Positions 8,466-17,446 of a DNA stretch of 36,416 bases are shown piece by piece. Numbering within the stretch: the first letter of the stretch is position 1; the number at the start of each line of letters is the position of its first letter. The notes beneath the pieces are model-generated. The model did not search any database. It was not told where the DNA came from and saw nothing but the letters and a program-made list of their open reading frames with translations. The stretch is from Acidobacteriaceae bacterium (GTDB lineage Bacteria > Acidobacteriota > Terriglobia > Terriglobales > Acidobacteriaceae). The position numbers and the translations under genes are program-made. The DNA is taken from positions 16,731-53,146 of the forward strand of contig PMSQ01000090.1 in NCBI GenBank assembly GCA_003168355.1, written 5' to 3'.

Positions 8466-10807
8466 GTTCGTTGACAGACAACGGAAACATGCCAGAACCG
8501 GATCAACCAGCTTCCTCGCAAACAACCAGTCCACTTCCTTCTTCCGGTTCCCCCGTTCCCATCTTTCTCATGATCGACAGCCTGCAGACGGGCGGCACGG
8601 AGCGTCAATTTGCAGAGATTGCGCGATCGTTGAGGAAGAATGCTCTTCAAGTACATTTGGGCTGTTTGCAAAAAAAGGGGCCTTTCCTGGAAGGTCTGGG
8701 CGAACTGCATCTGTCTGAACCCGGGGGGAGTCTCTACAGTCTGACTTCGATGCGCAGCCGCTGGCGGTTGATGCGCCATTTGCGGAAATCAGAGATCGCA
8801 GTAGCTCACGCTTTCGACTTTTACGCGAATCTAATGCTGATTCCAGCCGCAAAGCTGGCCCGAGTTCCGGTTGTGATTGGCAGTCACCGTCAACTGGGGG
8901 ATCTCCTTACTCCCGCCAAATTCCACGCCCAGTTAATGATGTTTCGCTGGTGTGACCGGGTGGTGTGCAACTCCCAGGCGGCCGCAGACCGCCTGTTGCA
9001 AGCGGGACTGCCGGGACACAAGCTGGTGGTGATTGGAAATGGCTTGCCGCCAGAGGCGTTTGCCGAGACCGCACCGGCTTTGGAACGTTCAGAGGGGATT
9101 CTCCGGGTGGGAATGATCGCCCGGATGAATGCGGGCTACAAGAACCAGGGCGCGTTCCTGCGAGCGGCGGCGCGTGTGGGGCAGAGATTCTCCAATGTGG
9201 AATTCCTGTTGGTTGGTGACGGTCCGCTGCGCCCGGCGCTGGAGCGGGGGGCGGCCGAGCTCGGCTTGCAGAGCCGGGTTCGCTTTCTGGGAGATCGCCG
9301 TGATATACCCGCGATCCTGTCCAGTATCGATGTTTCGGTCGTGCCGTCTGCTTCGGAAAGCTTGTCGAATGTCATTCTCGAATCGATGGCGGCTGGCGTA
9401 CCGGTCGTGGCGACCGCTGTGGGGGGAAACAATGAACTCGGTGGCGGCGGGCGGGCGCTCCTGGTCTCTCCGAATGACGATGAGGCTCTCGCCGCTGGAT
9501 TAGAGCGTGTGCTGGCAGATGAGGAGCTACGCCGGCGAATGTCGCACCAGGCGCGGCAATTCGCACAAGAGCACTTCACCGTTGAGCGAATCCGCGAGCA
9601 ATATTGCAAACTTTATGCCGATGTGCTCGCCAGCCAGCGCCGGCGCAGTGGGCTGGGACGCCGGTCTCACCCGGTTGCCAGTCCGCGTATTCGTGTGGCC
9701 GTAGTTGCTCCCAGTTTGCGCTATGTTGGTGGTCAGGCGGTGCAGGCTGATTTGCTCCTACGAAATTGGAAGCACGATCCGGACGTGGAGGCTCGTTTCG
9801 TTGCTGTCGATCCGCGGTTTCCTTACGGTCTGGGCTGGGCTGAGCGGGTGCCGCTCTTGCGCACGATTATCCGCGAACCATTGTATGCGCTGAGCCTTTG
9901 GGACAAGCTGAAAGATGTGGATGTTGTCCATATATTTTCGGCTTCTTATTCATCTTTTCTGTTGGCGCCGCTTCCGGCGTGGCTGATGGCACGGCTGCGG
10001 GGGAAGAAAACGCTGATCAACTATCACAGCGGAGAGTGCCGGGACCATCTGCGCCGGTCCCGCACCGCGCGACGGGTGCTAAAACAAACCGATCGGCTGG
10101 TGGTTCCTTCTGGATACCTGGTTGACGTTCTCGGGGAGTTTGGGCTGGCCGCTCAAGCAATCCCAAACATCGTGGATGTATCGCAATTTCCCTTTCGGGT
10201 GCGGCGGCCGCTGCGTCCTCACCTGGTATGTACGCGGGGTTTTCATCCCTACTACTGTGTTGACGTGGTGGTGCGGGCGTTTGCTGAAGTGCAGAAGACG
10301 TTCCCGGCAGCGCGGCTCGACCTGGTCGGCGGCGGACCGGTCGAGGCAGACATTCGGAATCTGGTGCGGGAGATGAATCTCAGCGGAGTCCACTTCAAAG
10401 GCGTTGCCGCGCACAGTGAGATTGCGCGCTTTTACGACGAGGCTGATATCTTCATCAACGCTTCCCGCCTCGACAACATGCCGGTCTCGGTGTTGGAGGC
10501 GTTCGCTGCAGGAATGCCGGTGGTCAGTACGGAACCGGAAGGGATGCGCTATGTTGTCAAGCACGGACGGACCGGGTTGCTTTCGGTGCCGGGAGACGCG
10601 ACAGCGCTGGCGCAGAATGTAATCCGCGTTCTACAGGATTCTGAGTTGGCGGATCGCCTGGTTTCGAACGCCCGGGAAGAGCTCGAGCGCTACTCCTGGC
10701 CCGTCGTGCGGGAACAGTGGGTGGAAATTTATCGAGCCTTAGCCACCGATGAAATGAAAGCAGCAAGGCAGTTTGCTTCCACCAGTGCGAAATCCTCCGA
10801 CGATTAG
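8462..10807 (+). CDS. Tandem fusion of two GT4 glycosyltransferases
   Basis: This 781-residue protein contains two complete GT-B glycosyltransferases of family GT4 in one chain. After a low-complexity leader of about 32 residues, the first unit (about 33-395) opens with FLMIDSLQTGGTERQFAEIA and carries its E-x7-E donor-binding motif in ASESLSNVILESMAAG near residue 298. A linker of about 15 residues rich in Arg and Ser follows. The second unit (about 408-770) opens with IRVAVVAPSLRYVGGQAVQAD and has RLDNMPVSVLEAFAAG near residue 667. The two halves are only distantly alike, so this is probably a fusion of neighbouring genes. It would add two sugars in sequence at the cytoplasmic face. Its stop TAG overlaps the TAA of the convergent gene (10804-10807). 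Confidence 0.88.
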   Translation: MSSLTDNGNMPEPDQPASSQTTSPLPSSGSPVPIFLMIDSLQTGGTERQFAEIARSLRKNALQVHLGCLQKKGPFLEGLGELHLSEPGGSLYSLTSMRSRWRLMRHLRKSEIAVAHAFDFYANLMLIPAAKLARVPVVIGSHRQLGDLLTPAKFHAQLMMFRWCDRVVCNSQAAADRLLQAGLPGHKLVVIGNGLPPEAFAETAPALERSEGILRVGMIARMNAGYKNQGAFLRAAARVGQRFSNVEFLLVGDGPLRPALERGAAELGLQSRVRFLGDRRDIPAILSSIDVSVVPSASESLSNVILESMAAGVPVVATAVGGNNELGGGGRALLVSPNDDEALAAGLERVLADEELRRRMSHQARQFAQEHFTVERIREQYCKLYADVLASQRRRSGLGRRSHPVASPRIRVAVVAPSLRYVGGQAVQADLLLRNWKHDPDVEARFVAVDPRFPYGLGWAERVPLLRTIIREPLYALSLWDKLKDVDVVHIFSASYSSFLLAPLPAWLMARLRGKKTLINYHSGECRDHLRRSRTARRVLKQTDRLVVPSGYLVDVLGEFGLAAQAIPNIVDVSQFPFRVRRPLRPHLVCTRGFHPYYCVDVVVRAFAEVQKTFPAARLDLVGGGPVEADIRNLVREMNLSGVHFKGVAAHSEIARFYDEADIFINASRLDNMPVSVLEAFAAGMPVVSTEPEGMRYVVKHGRTGLLSVPGDATALAQNVIRVLQDSELADRLVSNAREELERYSWPVVREQWVEIYRALATDEMKAARQFASTSAKSSDD

Positions 10808-12738
10808 TGCGCCGCCGCCGCAACCGGCTCGTGTTCTTCTTTTTCCAGGCAGACTCTGTGCCACAATTCCAGATTCAAAAGACGCCAGATGCGGTCGGAA
10901 TGATCGCGGTGTCCTGACCGATGCTCGTTGAATAAACGCTCTACGGCGGAACGCTGGAACAACTCCCGCTCCAGGCTGCGCGGCTCCAGAAGCAGGTTGC
11001 GAATCACATCCAACTGCGGTCCGGCCAGCCAGCCGCTGAAGGGCGTGGGAAAGCCCAATTTCTGTCGGTAAAGAATGGAGTGCGGCAGCAGATCTTCGAC
11101 GGCCTTTTTCAGAATGCGTTTGCCTGCAAATCCGCCGAGCTGCAGATTCTGTGGAATATTCGTGGCAAACTCCACAAGGGGATGATCGAGGAAGGGAACC
11201 CGGCTCTCGATCGAGGCGGCCATGCTCATGTTGTCCTGCTTCATCAACAATTCAACCAGATAAGTCTTAATGTCGGTGTAGAGAAGACGCTGCAGCATCT
11301 CGCCAGAAGAATCTTCCCAGTATCCAAGTACGTGCCGATAGGCCGATCCTGCAGCGCATTCCTTGATGACCTCGTTGGTGAGTAATCCGGCTTGATCGCT
11401 CTCGCTGAATGCGGAGAAGAAATTGTCGAAATAAAAAGAAGCCCACGAGCTTCCATTACGGGCGAGGAAGGTGTGAGATAGCTTGCGCCGGATAGCGGCG
11501 TTGATCCAGGTAGAGTCGGCGATGGAGCCGCGAATAGCGCCGCGGACTGCGCCGGGAACCGTGCGCCGATAAATGCGGTCCCAGGCCGCATTCTTGAGAG
11601 TGAAGGCATATCGGGTGTAGCCAGCCAGCGTTTCGTCGGCTCCTTCGCCGGTCAACACGACCTTCACTCGCTCGTGTGCGAGCTTGGCGACGAAATAAAG
11701 AGGAACGCTGGAGGGCCAGACGATGGGCTCATCCTCATGCCAGATCAGATGCGGCAGGCTATCGAAGAAATCCTGCCGGCTGACGAGAACTTCATGGTGA
11801 AGCGAATTCAAATGTTGGGCGACAATGCGGGCGTAGGGTAGTTCGCTATATGCATCTTCGGAGTAGCCCACCGAAAAAGTCTCGACCGGAGCGTGGCGGA
11901 TCTTTGTCATCAGCGCAGCCACCGCGCTGGAATCAACGCCGCCGCTGAGGAAGACGCCGAGCGGCACATCGCTCATCAAGTGACTGCTCACCGCTTGCTC
12001 CAGCATTTCCCGGTAGGTCTGGATGTAGTAACTTTCCTGGTGTGCGTGCTCACTTTCGGTTACGGGGAGATCCCAGTAGGGTTCAATTCTGATTTGTCCG
12101 CTCTGCTCAACTTCCATCCAATGACCCGGCATCAGCTTGCGAATTCCGGTATAGAACGTTTGTTCGCCGGAGAGATACCCGAATGCCAGATATTCCGGAA
12201 GGACCGTGCGATCAAACTGCGCGCCGTTTCCGGAGCAGGCGAGAATCACTTTAATCTCTGAACCGAAAACTATTTGCTGCGCTGTCAGTTGGTAGTAAAG
12301 GGGCTTGATGCCCAGCCGGTCGCGAGCGATGAAGAGGCGTTGACAGCGCGTGTCCCAGATGGCGAAGGCAAACATGCCGCGCAGGTGTTGCACGCAGTCC
12401 GGCCCATATTCTTCGTAGAGATGAACGATGGTTTCCGTGTCGCTGTGAGTGCTGTAGCGATGACCCACCGACTGCAGTTTCTCGCGTAGGTCGGCGTGGT
12501 TGTAGATTTCACCGTTGAAAACAATCCAGACTGTCCCGTCTTCATTGCTAAGGGGCTGGTGTCCGGTTGCCAGATCCACGATGCTGAGGCGTCGCATGCC
12601 GATCCCGACAGAGCCAGCGGTGTAGATTCCATCGTCATCGGGGCCGCGATGGACCATGGCGGCACACATCTGCCGGAGAGTTTCAGGCTCAACCCTTGCG
12701 CCGTCCCTGAATTGCATGACCCCGGTAATACCGCACAT
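10804..12738 (-). CDS. asnB: Asparagine synthase-like glutamine amidotransferase 2
   Basis: This is a second enzyme of the same fold as the plus-strand amidotransferase, transcribed toward it. The glutaminase domain opens MCGITGVMQF with Cys2, then HRGPDDDGIY, RRLSIVDLATGHQP and FNGEIYNH. The synthetase domain carries the P-loop SGGVDSS near residue 260, VLTGEGADETLAGYTRYAF and KQDNMSMAASIESRVPFLDHP. The 644 residues make it complete. The two copies differ clearly along their length, so they are not a recent duplication and may act on different acceptors. It lies 49 bases downstream of the heparinase-like gene on the same strand and is probably cotranscribed with it. True asparagine synthesis remains possible but is less likely given the location. 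Confidence 0.87.
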   Translation of the reverse strand: MCGITGVMQFRDGARVEPETLRQMCAAMVHRGPDDDGIYTAGSVGIGMRRLSIVDLATGHQPLSNEDGTVWIVFNGEIYNHADLREKLQSVGHRYSTHSDTETIVHLYEEYGPDCVQHLRGMFAFAIWDTRCQRLFIARDRLGIKPLYYQLTAQQIVFGSEIKVILACSGNGAQFDRTVLPEYLAFGYLSGEQTFYTGIRKLMPGHWMEVEQSGQIRIEPYWDLPVTESEHAHQESYYIQTYREMLEQAVSSHLMSDVPLGVFLSGGVDSSAVAALMTKIRHAPVETFSVGYSEDAYSELPYARIVAQHLNSLHHEVLVSRQDFFDSLPHLIWHEDEPIVWPSSVPLYFVAKLAHERVKVVLTGEGADETLAGYTRYAFTLKNAAWDRIYRRTVPGAVRGAIRGSIADSTWINAAIRRKLSHTFLARNGSSWASFYFDNFFSAFSESDQAGLLTNEVIKECAAGSAYRHVLGYWEDSSGEMLQRLLYTDIKTYLVELLMKQDNMSMAASIESRVPFLDHPLVEFATNIPQNLQLGGFAGKRILKKAVEDLLPHSILYRQKLGFPTPFSGWLAGPQLDVIRNLLLEPRSLERELFQRSAVERLFNEHRSGHRDHSDRIWRLLNLELWHRVCLEKEEHEPVAAAAH

Positions 12739-12787
12739 TTGCTTGTGCTTCCTTCTATCTCGTCGAAGTCCGGCCTGAAGCGCCAGT

Positions 12788-15178
12788 TCAAATCACGATT
12801 TCTGAATCGAGCGCACTCGCAGAAAACGAACGGGCGGCAGACTCATCGGAGCAGGCCAGCTGATGCCGGCCCGCGCGGTTCGTCCACTCCAACCATTGTA
12901 GAGTGGCGTTGTGTGAGAGGAGAGACTCGCCCTGGAGTTGCGCGAAACTTCCCTCGCAGAACACCAGGTGGTCTACTCGGCGATCCTTTACACAAAAATA
13001 GAAAAACTTCGCGTCACTCGTCCATGGACCAAAATTCCAAACCGTCTTCTGCGCTTGACAAAAAATCATGGCGTGCGTGCTAGGGCCGCGCTCGTACCGG
13101 TAAGCCGCTTCCGGTGTTCCGACGTTGCCGCGCTGGCCTTCGTGACGAAGAAACTCACCGGTCTCTTCCATTCCGCCAACCGCGGGGATTAGCAGCACAG
13201 CATGCTCTGCCGGAAGTTCAACACGAGCGCTGCAGCGCACGACGGGCGCGCTCAACTTTGCGCCATAAGCCGGGGAGACATGCTCCGAGAGCAGCTCGAA
13301 TTTCCATAGTGGATCGGTGACCGGAAGTAAGGTTAGATGATTCGATCCCTCAGGATTGGCTGATTGGCCCTCTACGTGGCCAGCAACAAAAGCGTTTCCA
13401 CGATTGGAGACTTCAAGGTCCGGCGCGAAGTGCCAGGAGGTCTCGAGAAGATGCGAACCGTTGCCCTCGGAAACATCGCGTATCAGCCAGAAGCTGCCGT
13501 GCAAGTGAAACACAAAACGCCGATGTCGTGCCGGTTCACGGAGCCGCTCATATCCGGAGTGCGATCCGGCAAACAGGGTGAAGTTCGCGCCGGCGATCCA
13601 CAGCTCTGCCTTAGTGTCGGGAATCGAACTCCAGGCGAACGGGCCATCGGGTTCGGCCTGATCGAGACCGTCAACCGCCAGTGTGTTGTGAGCGCGCGTA
13701 CCACGAAATGTATTCCGCTCGTCGTCAGGACCGACGTAACAGCAGGTTCCTGCATCGACCAGCCACCGGCGGCCGCAGAAAGCGAGTTTGACGCTCAATG
13801 CGTCCGCATGGCCGTGCCCGCTGCATCGATTGCCTTGAGGACCAGCGTCGATGATCATCTGTTGAGCGATGGGTTCGGAGCTTCCCGCAATGTAGAGTCC
13901 GCCATCTGAAAAGGACTGAGATTTCGGTGTAGGCCGCGAGTCGGATATTCGCGCGATCCAAGACAGAGCCTCTTCGCCGAACAACCAGATCGATTCCTCG
14001 GTCAGGACGGCAGTGGGTCGAAGGCTCTCGTCGTGAAAAAGCGCAGCTCCGAGCGCCAGCGGATCCGTCATGTGTTCAGCGCGGTTGCGTCTGGGGTTGA
14101 AGACTCGTCCGCCGTCATCATCGCCGAAGCCGTCCGGCGGACCTGCTTGCGCAAGAGCCTGGATAACAGCCAGCATCTTTCTGACGACAAGTTCGAATGC
14201 GGAGGGAATTTTCATTTCATTTCGCGATGCGAGCAAACGTGCATGCAGGAAGAAATCAAGAGCATAGACGTGGTAATACAGCGATTGTTCGAAATATACG
14301 CCGTCGGGCCTGACTTGCCGCACCGCTTCCTCCTGGATGATCCTCCAACCTTTCTTCTTCCAGTCTTCGGCAGACGAAAGTTGAGGGCAAAGCGCTCCAA
14401 TAAAAACAAGTGCGACTGCTTCTCCCAGCAAATGCGTGTTGGGCGAAAAATAGGTAGATAGATATCGCTCTATATGGTAGCCGTTCAATGCCAATGCATG
14501 CAGGAGATCGTTCTGGAAACTGGCGGGCACAACGGGACAGTCTGCAAGCATCTGCCGAAGCCAAATCCAGGACAGACTGCGGAATGCGACTTCAAGGCTA
14601 CTGGCCCAGTTCGTCCCCAGCGGATAAGGATTGGCGAGCTGCCAGGAGTGCCATTGTGCGAAGATTTCCCGCGCATAGGCTTCTTCGCCGGTAAGCAGCC
14701 AAGCCTTTGCCAGTGTGACCAGGTGTTGATGACGATTCAATTCCCAAATGATCTTATGATCGCCGACCTTCGCAAAATCGAGGAAATTGATCTTGAACCA
14801 CGGTAGCAGTGGCGAGCGCAAACCATGTACCGCGTCGAGATGCCAATCGATTTCGGCACCGTAATCGAGGTCCCGATACCCCAAGAGTCGGAAACGATGG
14901 CGGCAAATCTCATTCGCTTCCGCCACAGTGTCCGTCGCTTCTTGAGGCAGATGTTCCCGTAGAAGACTCACGCGCTGACGGAGTTCATCCGCTGAAAAGA
15001 AGAAATTTCCTGGAGATCTTGAGGGGAGACGCAGGCCGTTCCGGCCCGGTCGCAGCCCGAAGCTACACAGGGCTACGTCGAGCCGCTTCGAAACCCCCTG
15101 GCGCGCGCGAGTCTCGAGTTCGTCCCAACTCATGTTGGACAAACGAGCCCAGAGCCTTCGTCCGGTGAGAGGCACCAT
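12788..15178 (-). CDS. Heparinase II/III family polysaccharide lyase-like protein
   Basis: Family members cleave uronic-acid-containing polysaccharides by beta-elimination, and relatives are often encoded inside EPS loci. The N-terminal alpha/alpha toroid domain (about 100-400) includes RSPLLPWFKINFLDF, KIIWELNRHQHLV, NPYPLGTNWASSLEVAFR and QSLYYHVYALDFFL. The C-terminal beta-sandwich carries the diagnostic block CSGHGHADALSVKL near residue 455, followed by WLVDAGTCCYVG and TRAHNTLAVDGLDQ. At 796 residues it is rather long for the family. No signal peptide is visible, so it may act in the cytoplasm, for example on misassembled precursors, or its export route is not obvious. The frame also opens with GTG at 15181, but the ATG one codon later at 15178, with gagg upstream, is the better start. 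It is divergent from the AlgD-like gene. Confidence 0.87.
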   Translation of the reverse strand: MVPLTGRRLWARLSNMSWDELETRARQGVSKRLDVALCSFGLRPGRNGLRLPSRSPGNFFFSADELRQRVSLLREHLPQEATDTVAEANEICRHRFRLLGYRDLDYGAEIDWHLDAVHGLRSPLLPWFKINFLDFAKVGDHKIIWELNRHQHLVTLAKAWLLTGEEAYAREIFAQWHSWQLANPYPLGTNWASSLEVAFRSLSWIWLRQMLADCPVVPASFQNDLLHALALNGYHIERYLSTYFSPNTHLLGEAVALVFIGALCPQLSSAEDWKKKGWRIIQEEAVRQVRPDGVYFEQSLYYHVYALDFFLHARLLASRNEMKIPSAFELVVRKMLAVIQALAQAGPPDGFGDDDGGRVFNPRRNRAEHMTDPLALGAALFHDESLRPTAVLTEESIWLFGEEALSWIARISDSRPTPKSQSFSDGGLYIAGSSEPIAQQMIIDAGPQGNRCSGHGHADALSVKLAFCGRRWLVDAGTCCYVGPDDERNTFRGTRAHNTLAVDGLDQAEPDGPFAWSSIPDTKAELWIAGANFTLFAGSHSGYERLREPARHRRFVFHLHGSFWLIRDVSEGNGSHLLETSWHFAPDLEVSNRGNAFVAGHVEGQSANPEGSNHLTLLPVTDPLWKFELLSEHVSPAYGAKLSAPVVRCSARVELPAEHAVLLIPAVGGMEETGEFLRHEGQRGNVGTPEAAYRYERGPSTHAMIFCQAQKTVWNFGPWTSDAKFFYFCVKDRRVDHLVFCEGSFAQLQGESLLSHNATLQWLEWTNRAGRHQLACSDESAARSFSASALDSEIVI

Positions 15179-15181
15179 CAC

Positions 15182-15322
15182 AGTTTATCCTCAAGTTCCC
15201 GGTATACTCCAATCTGAGTGGACGAAGATTATTGAGAAGCGAAAACTTACGTCACCTTCGAAGCGGCTGAAGAATTCGCATACTGGAAGCTCGCATTCAT
15301 AAGGTGCATAAAGGAGCTGAGA
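15182..15322. promoter_or_regulatory. Divergent intergenic region between heparinase-like and algD-like genes
   Basis: This 141-base gap must hold the promoters of both divergent transcripts unless they lie inside genes. It contains the -10-like hexamer TATACT in ggtatactcc near 15202-15209 and CATACT near 15279, but neither has a convincing -35 partner. The plus-strand gene has the ribosome-binding sequence aaggag at 15311-15316, six bases before its GTG start. I cannot name a regulator. Confidence 0.45.
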
Positions 15323-16645
15323 GTGGGTCTGTCGATCAGTGTGTTTGGCATGGGCTACGTGGGCTCAGTTACAGCCGCATGCTTCGCTCACCTAGGCCAC
15401 CGGGTAACCGGGGTGGACGTTAGTCCCGCCAAAGTGGAGATGATGGCTTCGGGGCACAGCCCTATCATCGAAGCCCGCATGAGTGAACTGGTGGAAGCAG
15501 GGCATCGGGCCGGGACACTGCATGCCACTACGGACGCGCTGGAAGCGGTTCGGAATTCGGAGATTTCTTTCGTCTGTGTCGGCACTCCGAGTCTGCGCAG
15601 CGGGAAGCTCGATCTGAGTTATGTGGAGCGCGTGGTTCATGAAATTGGCACAGCGCTCAGGCAAAAGGATTCCTATCACGTGATCGTGCTGCGCAGTACG
15701 GTCTTGCCCGGTACGACTGAGTCACTGGTCATTCCGACTGTGGAGAAGGCCCGCGGTTGCCGTGCGGGCGAGGGCTTCGCTGTGTGCTACAACCCCGAAT
15801 TTATGCGCGAAGGCAGCGCGGTCGCTGATTTTCTTCAGCCCCCATACACAGTGTTTGGGGCGCAGGACCAAAAACATTTCGCCAAGGTGCGGCAACTATA
15901 TAGCACGATCGCCAGTCCGGTCTTCGAAACCAGCATTCCTGTGGCGGAGATGGTGAAGTACGTATGCAATGCCTTCCACGCGGTGAAGGTAGGCTTTGCG
16001 AACGAGATGGGGACGCTATGCAAAAGTCTTGGAGTCGATGCTGAAGCCGTCACGAAGATCTACACCTCCGATACAAAGTTGAATATTTCTCCGGCGTACC
16101 TCTCGCCGGGTTTCGCTTTTGGCGGATCGTGCCTGCCCAAGGATTTGCGTGCGCTGGGTCATCGTGCGAAAGAGCTCGATCTGGGCCTACCTCTTCTGGA
16201 GTCAGTTTTACCGAGCAATGCGCAGCATATCGATCGGGCGGTTGACGCGGTGTTGCGGACAAACAAGAAGAAGATTTCGTTTCTGGGGTTGAGCTTCAAG
16301 CCCGGGACCGACGACCTCAGAGAGAGCCCTCAGGTGCAGATGATTAAACGGCTGCTGGGGGAAGGCAGCCAGGTGCGGGTATGGGATCGAGACGTGTCGC
16401 TGGGACGGCTGGCCGGCTCGAACCGCCAGTATATTGAGGAAGTAATTCCCCATATCGGTTCTTTACTCTCCGCCGATCTTGAAGAAGTAGTTCGAAGCGG
16501 CGAGGTGGTCGTTATCGCCACCAAGGTCGACAAAGACCAGCTTGCCCGGTGCCTGGGGCACGACCAGATTGTGATTGATCTCATCAATCTGGCTTCCGCA
16601 TCCCGCCCCACTGCCGGCACCTCCTATCAGGGGATTTGCTGGTAA
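15323..16645 (+). CDS. algD: GDP-mannose 6-dehydrogenase (AlgD-like nucleotide-sugar dehydrogenase)
   Basis: The enzyme oxidises a nucleotide sugar at C6 in two NAD-dependent steps, here probably GDP-mannose to GDP-mannuronate. The NAD-binding motif is FGMGYVGSVTAAC (8-20). The middle holds RSTVLPGTTESLVIP, and YNPEFMREGSAVADF follows. The central helix has VAEMVKYVCNAFHAVKV. The catalytic cysteine is Cys270 in GFAFGGSCLPKDLRAL. The C-terminal domain has LGLSFKPGTDDLRESP and the protein ends GICW. The FAFGGSCLPKD context, the length of 440 and the GICW ending closely match Pseudomonas AlgD as I remember it, and fit less well to UDP-glucose dehydrogenases. Substrate is therefore likely but not proven. 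It starts with GTG behind a good aaggag site. It is the only rightward gene in this part of the window. Confidence 0.87.
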   Translation: MGLSISVFGMGYVGSVTAACFAHLGHRVTGVDVSPAKVEMMASGHSPIIEARMSELVEAGHRAGTLHATTDALEAVRNSEISFVCVGTPSLRSGKLDLSYVERVVHEIGTALRQKDSYHVIVLRSTVLPGTTESLVIPTVEKARGCRAGEGFAVCYNPEFMREGSAVADFLQPPYTVFGAQDQKHFAKVRQLYSTIASPVFETSIPVAEMVKYVCNAFHAVKVGFANEMGTLCKSLGVDAEAVTKIYTSDTKLNISPAYLSPGFAFGGSCLPKDLRALGHRAKELDLGLPLLESVLPSNAQHIDRAVDAVLRTNKKKISFLGLSFKPGTDDLRESPQVQMIKRLLGEGSQVRVWDRDVSLGRLAGSNRQYIEEVIPHIGSLLSADLEEVVRSGEVVVIATKVDKDQLARCLGHDQIVIDLINLASASRPTAGTSYQGICW

Positions 16646-16664
16646 GTTCTGGGTATGTTCGCCG

Positions 16665-17408
16665 TCACGTTCGTTTGACCAGACGGCAGCGCACTACCGC
16701 GGTTGTAAATTCGCGCGTGAGCCGGTTGTGCAAACGTCGAAGCTTCTTGATGGGTACAAGTTCAAAGTCGGCGAACTGAAGGGGGCTATCCGCTACCAAC
16801 TGCTCGAACCTCACGATCGTCATTTGATTCAATCCTCCGGCCACCTCGCTGAATCGCGTTGCTCCATCGGTCTTAAAAGTGGACCGCCAACGGATCAGAG
16901 CCTTCTCGCTGAATATCAGATGTGCCCACGGAAAAACAGAAAATAGATGACCACCTAATGGATGATGCCAGGTCGGCCCGAAGCTTACGAGTACCTCGCC
17001 TGCCGGCTGCAGGAGCGAACTCAGAATACGCAAGATGCCCGCAGGATCCGCGAAATGCTCAAAGGCGTCCACGGAAACGACAATGTCTGCAGTCTCCTTC
17101 GTCGAAGATACGAATAGGCAAGTATCGTGAACGCCTGCACGGAGCGCCTTCTGTCTTGCCTCCTGGAGAACGTGCTCACGGATATCAATACCAATCACTC
17201 GCTTCGCTCCCCCTCCAGCCATTTCTACGGCATCCGCGCCTTCGCCACAGCCGAAGTCGATGATGACTTTCCCTGCGATCTTAGGGAAGAATTCATCTCC
17301 CATCAGAACCGCGAGCTTCGACTTACCCTCGTAAACGCTTCCGCTACAGCAATCGGGGGCCGCGGGGGAGATTTTCTTTAGAATTCGATATTGTAGGTTG
17401 GTGAACAT
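16665..17408 (-). CDS. Class I SAM-dependent methyltransferase
   Basis: This is a cytoplasmic methyltransferase of the Methyltransf_11 type, acceptor unknown. The SAM-binding motif I is VIIDFGCGEGADA (48-60), followed by the acidic end of strand 2 in VIGIDIREH and by motif-IV-like DIVVSVDAFEHFADP. The C-terminal part carries GGHLFSVFPWAHLIFSEKAL, a feature seen in methyltransferases from polysaccharide loci. The 247 residues form a complete single domain. It is the last gene of the leftward right-hand block and converges on the AlgD-like gene with 19 bases between the stops and no clear terminator. It probably methylates a sugar hydroxyl or carboxyl of the polymer, from context only. Confidence 0.8.
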   Translation of the reverse strand: MFTNLQYRILKKISPAAPDCCSGSVYEGKSKLAVLMGDEFFPKIAGKVIIDFGCGEGADAVEMAGGGAKRVIGIDIREHVLQEARQKALRAGVHDTCLFVSSTKETADIVVSVDAFEHFADPAGILRILSSLLQPAGEVLVSFGPTWHHPLGGHLFSVFPWAHLIFSEKALIRWRSTFKTDGATRFSEVAGGLNQMTIVRFEQLVADSPLQFADFELVPIKKLRRLHNRLTREFTTAVVRCRLVKRT

Positions 17409-17446
17409 TCCACTTTGTCGTTCTCACCGTTGAGATAAGGCCCGCG

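Noticed and set aside
12496-13909. Plus-strand open frames opposite the amidotransferase and heparinase genes
   Set aside because: Both minus-strand genes carry family motifs throughout. The plus frames are short, overlap them fully and show no domain.
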